The notes under the pieces are model-generated. The model saw nothing but the letters and a program-made list of their open reading frames with translations, did no database searches and was not told the origin of the DNA. The position numbers and the translations under genes are program-made. Shown here in pieces: positions 61,192 to 64,000 of a stretch of DNA of 64,000 bases; position 1 is the first letter of the stretch; each line of letters starts with the position of its first letter. Source of the stretch: Actinomyces mediterranea (lineage in GTDB: Bacteria; Actinomycetota; Actinomycetes; Actinomycetales; Actinomycetaceae); contig NZ_FTPB01000004.1 in assembly GCF_900155595.1 (NCBI RefSeq), positions 186,001 through 250,000 on the forward strand, given 5' to 3'.

Positions 61192-63216
61192 TCACACGAC
61201 GTAGAGAGTGATGATCGACCCCTTCCTCGCTGATGAACCTGCTTCGGGATCCGTGTAGCGCGCCGTCCCGAAGACCCCTCCGAGGACGCGCGCCACCCGC
61301 ACCTCGAAACCGGTGGATTCCAGGATCGATGTCGCCTCCGACTCCGACTTGCCCGTCACATCGGGGACCTGCACCATCTCAGGTCCCTTCGACACGGTGT
61401 AGGTGACCTCGTCGCCCTTGTGGAGGACCGTATCGGCGGCCGTCTCCTGGGAGATGACCGAGCCCGCGGCGATGGAATCCGAAAACGCCTCAGTCGGCTT
61501 GGCGATGAGGCCGAGGGCCTCGATCGCCGCGCGCGCCCTCTCCGCCGTCATCTCCGACAGGTCGGGCGCCTTCAAGGGCTCGCGCCCCTTCGACACGACG
61601 ATGTCGACGCGAGTGTCATGGGGGACCGACTCGTCGGCGTCGATCGACTGGGAGATGACGAGCCCCTCTCCGACCTCTTCCGAGTATTCGGTGCTCGTCG
61701 TCCCTATGGCGAGTTTCTCCGCCGTCAGCACTCGCACCGCCTCGTCCTTGGCCATGCCCACCAGTGAGGGTACGGTGCGCATGTCGACGCCGAGGGAGAC
61801 GATGAGGCGCACGTCGGCATCCCGGTGGACGAGTTCGCCCCCTGCGGGATCCGTCTCGATCACCACCCCCTTGGCAACGGTGTCCGAGAAGTCCTCTTCG
61901 ATGAGGACTTCCAGGCCCATCGCCTTGAGGTCGGATTCCACGGCATTGGCGGAGCGCCCGGTGGTCTGCGGCATGGTGAGGTAGGAGCCCGGTCCGTATG
62001 CGTTCCACCACCAGTACGCGGATAGGCCGCCCGCGATGAGGAGCAGCGCGATGAGGGCGAGTATCTTGCCGACTTTGGATTTCGTCTTGGAGGGGTGCTC
62101 CATCGGCGCGGGGACGTGGCCCGATGCGTGGACGATGGTTTCAGAGGTGGCGGGGATGCGCGCGGGAAGTGCGGTTGTGGCGCCGCGGGAGTTCCATGCG
62201 ACGGTCTGGGTTCCAGACTCCTGGGGTTCGACCTCGGCGCGCATGGCGCCCACATCCGCGGGGATCGCTGCAATGACCCTCGCCACGAGGTCGAGAGCGT
62301 GATCGGCGTCCTGGGGGCGCTCATCGGGGTTGCGCGCGGCGAGGGAGGCGATGAGGTCGTCGACCTCGCGGGGGATCCACGGTTCAGATTCGGAGGGCAG
62401 GGGGATCGAATCGTTGACGTGGTGCTGGGCGATCTGCAGGGCATTCTCACTCTCCCAGGGGACGTGGCCCGTGAGCATCTCGTAGGCCATGATACCGACC
62501 GCGTACAGGTCGGTCCGCGCGTCGATTCCACCCGATGAGGCGACTTCCGGCGCTATATAGGCGATGGTGCCGAGCATGGTCCCGGTCGTCGACATCGACA
62601 CTTCGGATGCTGCGCGGGCCAGGCCGAAGTCGGTGACCCTCACCGGGGGGTCTGCGGGAACGAGGACGTTCTCGGGTTTGATATCACGGTGGACTACACC
62701 GACGCGGTGCGCTGCACGCAGGGCGTCGAGGACATCGCGGGTGTAACGAAGGCTCTGTTCGAGTGTGAAGGCGCCCTGTCGGCGCAACAGTGTGCGCAGG
62801 TTGGGACCGTCGACGAGCTCCATGACGAGGAATCCCTGACCGTGGACGACTCCCTGATCGAAGACGGAGACGACGCCGGGGTGGAGGATACGAGCGGCTG
62901 AGCGCGCCTCGCGGCGGAAACGCTGCACGAAGTCCGCGGACTCTGCGAGGTGGGGGTGCATGAGTTTGAGGGCGACTGGACGCTCGAGGCGCTCGTCGTG
63001 GGCGACGTACACGGTCGCCATCCCGCCTCGGGCGAGGCGGCGTTCGATCCGGTAGCGCGAATCTACGACGAGCCCGATCATGGGGTCGATCGGCTGGAAA
63101 GCGGGAGCCGATTCATCCGCATCCGGGGCATCGGGCAGCGGCGGAAGAGCCGATAGGGGAACGGTCTGCCGCGTTGAGATCTCATCGCCTGTCGGCTCTA
63201 AGTCGTGTTCTGCCAC
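61192..63216 (-). CDS. pknL: PASTA-domain serine/threonine protein kinase (PknL-like)
   Basis: This 674-residue kinase has a cytoplasmic Hanks-type domain (about residues 55-315: glycine loop ARGGMATVY, Lys84, HRD at 176-178, DFG at 196-198, APE motif). A membrane helix follows (about 383-404), then four extracellular PASTA repeats (from about 412 to the end) that in this family bind peptidoglycan. A 50-residue N-terminal tail precedes the kinase. GTG 63216 lies seven bases after TACAAT, so the transcript is probably leaderless. The PknL assignment rests on neighbours (Rv2175c-like and aroG); PknB is excluded by context, not by domains. Confidence 0.9.
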   Translation of the reverse strand: MAEHDLEPTGDEISTRQTVPLSALPPLPDAPDADESAPAFQPIDPMIGLVVDSRYRIERRLARGGMATVYVAHDERLERPVALKLMHPHLAESADFVQRFRREARSAARILHPGVVSVFDQGVVHGQGFLVMELVDGPNLRTLLRRQGAFTLEQSLRYTRDVLDALRAAHRVGVVHRDIKPENVLVPADPPVRVTDFGLARAASEVSMSTTGTMLGTIAYIAPEVASSGGIDARTDLYAVGIMAYEMLTGHVPWESENALQIAQHHVNDSIPLPSESEPWIPREVDDLIASLAARNPDERPQDADHALDLVARVIAAIPADVGAMRAEVEPQESGTQTVAWNSRGATTALPARIPATSETIVHASGHVPAPMEHPSKTKSKVGKILALIALLLIAGGLSAYWWWNAYGPGSYLTMPQTTGRSANAVESDLKAMGLEVLIEEDFSDTVAKGVVIETDPAGGELVHRDADVRLIVSLGVDMRTVPSLVGMAKDEAVRVLTAEKLAIGTTSTEYSEEVGEGLVISQSIDADESVPHDTRVDIVVSKGREPLKAPDLSEMTAERARAAIEALGLIAKPTEAFSDSIAAGSVISQETAADTVLHKGDEVTYTVSKGPEMVQVPDVTGKSESEATSILESTGFEVRVARVLGGVFGTARYTDPEAGSSARKGSIITLYVV

Positions 63217-63223
63217 GTCTGGG

Positions 63224-63229
63224 ATTGTA
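63224..63229 (-). promoter_or_regulatory. -10 box of a leaderless pknL transcript
   Basis: On the minus strand TACAAT is followed by seven bases and then GTG at 63216, with no ribosome-binding site. Confidence 0.6.
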
Positions 63230-63319
63230 GGGGAGGGGAGTGCCGCGGGCGCGTCTGGCACTCGGCGCGCCCGCGGCTCCGGCGGCGCTCTCCCGCTCGA
63301 TCGCACATCGGCAGTGGTT

Positions 63320-63325
63320 TAGGCT
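63320..63325 (+). promoter_or_regulatory. -10 box of a leaderless Rv2175c-like transcript
   Basis: TAGGCT is followed by six bases and then ATG at 63332, leaving no space for a ribosome-binding site. It lies back to back with the pknL promoter. Confidence 0.6.
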
Positions 63326-63331
63326 GACTCC

Positions 63332-63679
63332 ATGACTGTTTTCCCCGAGACCTACTCCGTCGAAGAGGCGGCGCGCCTCTTGGGCGTTGACCCCCGTCGG
63401 ATCAAGCAGCTGATCCGAGATCGTATCCTCTTCACTATGCCCGCTGAATCGGGAGGAGGAATCCCTCGGGAGATACTCGTCAAGGGCGAGAACGGGTGGG
63501 AGCCCCTGGTGAACCTGCAGGGCACCCTCACGCTGCTCGCCGACGACGGGTACTCGCCGGAGGAAGCGGCTCATTGGCTGTACACGATGCAGGACGAGTT
63601 GGAGGAGACGCCGATGGAGGCTCTGCTCAAGGGGCGACACCACCGGGTCAACGCCATCGCCTCCGCCCTCGCGTTCTGA
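63332..63679 (+). CDS. Rv2175c-like winged-helix DNA-binding protein
   Basis: This 115-residue protein resembles mycobacterial Rv2175c, a DNA-binding protein phosphorylated by PknL. It begins with a MerR/excisionase-like helix-turn-helix (SVEEAARLLGVDPRRIKQLIRDR, about residues 8-32). The Rv2175c C-terminal region follows (LQGTLTLLADDGYSPEEAAHWLYTMQDEL and EALLKGRHHRVNAIASALAF). The ATG lies six bases after TAGGCT, a leaderless layout. It is divergent from the kinase, the gene pair known from mycobacteria, so it may be the kinase's substrate. DNA targets are unknown. Confidence 0.88.
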   Translation: MTVFPETYSVEEAARLLGVDPRRIKQLIRDRILFTMPAESGGGIPREILVKGENGWEPLVNLQGTLTLLADDGYSPEEAAHWLYTMQDELEETPMEALLKGRHHRVNAIASALAF

Positions 63680-63709
63680 ATCCCGCGCACCGGTCGCGAA
63701 TCGTCGCGG

Positions 63710-64000
63710 CTAAGCGGAGCGCGCGGTAATGATGGCGGCGAGTTCGCCGAGCAGCTCGCGGTGCTCCTCGGTGAAGGGATGGTGCTCCATGGCTGCGGTT
63801 CCCTCATTGACGAGGGAATCGATGAGCCCTTCATGGGCGGCTCGGCCGCGTTGGTCAATGACGTCGGTCGCGTCGGCGATATCGGGCCCGCCGACCGAGG
63901 CACCCATGAGGACGCGGGCGAGGAGTGTGCGTTCGTCCTCGTCGGCGCGTTTCCACGTGAGAGCGAGAAGGACCGTGCGCTTGCCCTCACGCAGGTCGTC
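63710..64000 (-). CDS. Polyprenyl diphosphate synthase, C-terminal part
   Basis: Only the last 96 codons are inside the window; the gene continues beyond the right edge. The visible start DDLREGKRTVLLAL is the second aspartate-rich motif and following lysine region of trans-isoprenyl diphosphate synthases, and the helical end (DVIDQRGRAAHEGLIDSLVNEG) fits the family. It makes geranylgeranyl or longer diphosphates for menaquinone or lipid carriers. It is convergent with the Rv2175c-like gene. In Mycobacterium tuberculosis idsA2 holds the matching position. Product length cannot be judged without the N-terminal half. Confidence 0.88.
   Translation of the reverse strand, partial: DDLREGKRTVLLALTWKRADEDERTLLARVLMGASVGGPDIADATDVIDQRGRAAHEGLIDSLVNEGTAAMEHHPFTEEHRELLGELAAIITARSA

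Overview
The window reads as chromosomal DNA of a high-GC actinomycete. The evidence is frequent GTG starts, TAnnnT -10 boxes, several apparently leaderless genes, an MntR of the mycobacterial type with an SH3 domain, a class II DAHP synthase, a PknL-like kinase beside an Rv2175c-like gene, and DUF3043. Host-associated sugar use (three GH3 enzymes, PTS parts, PPi-dependent phosphofructokinase) points to the Actinomycetaceae (Actinomyces/Schaalia-like). That placement is inference. I see no rRNA, CRISPR array, insertion sequence or prophage.

Layout. 1-9.2 kb: two identical tRNA-Lys genes, mntR, a HIT protein, leuS, a Nei-type glycosylase, a GNAT enzyme, cysE and cysK, and a YigZ/IMPACT protein. 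9.3-12.1 kb: a zinc-starvation locus, with an Rv0106-like CobW relative divergent from rpmB-rpmG-rpsN-rpmE2-rpmJ. All five ribosomal proteins lack Cys pairs, and a Zur-type palindrome sits in the shared promoter region; rpmF follows. 12.1-13.5 kb: a monooxygenase-fold protein, a MarR regulator with two matching operators, and tRNA-Arg. 13.6-20.3 kb: a five-gene minus-strand operon, ecfS-ecfAA'-ecfT plus two exporter-fold ABC half-transporters of YbtPQ/IrtAB type, probably for a metal chelate. 20.6-22.2 kb: a frameshifted MerR regulator and an orphan winged-helix protein. 22.4-28.3 kb: ilvA, orn, an SSB paralogue, ettA and tesB.

28.3-32.6 kb: a carbohydrate block with two separate PTS EIIB genes, a PTS EIIA, malQ and a HAD phosphatase. 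33-45.4 kb: three GH3 glycosidases predicted for three locations (lipoprotein, membrane-anchored with permuted domains, cytoplasmic), a small lipoprotein, a GtrA-like protein and a GT2 glycosyltransferase, then a LytTR two-component system on the other strand. A LytTR-like direct repeat lies upstream of the first GH3 gene, so the two-component system may control the cluster.

45.6-64 kb: glf, the MetPS-type NSS transporter, a TrmH-like methyltransferase with pyrD and an unknown protein, DUF3043, an M20 dipeptidase with a glycerate kinase, erpA, an FKBP lipoprotein, a receiver-like protein, a DEDDh exonuclease, an acyltransferase, pfp-aroG, the PASTA kinase, its Rv2175c-like neighbour, and the 3' end of a polyprenyl diphosphate synthase. 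The last part matches the order idsA2-Rv2175c-pknL-aroG that I recall from Mycobacterium tuberculosis.
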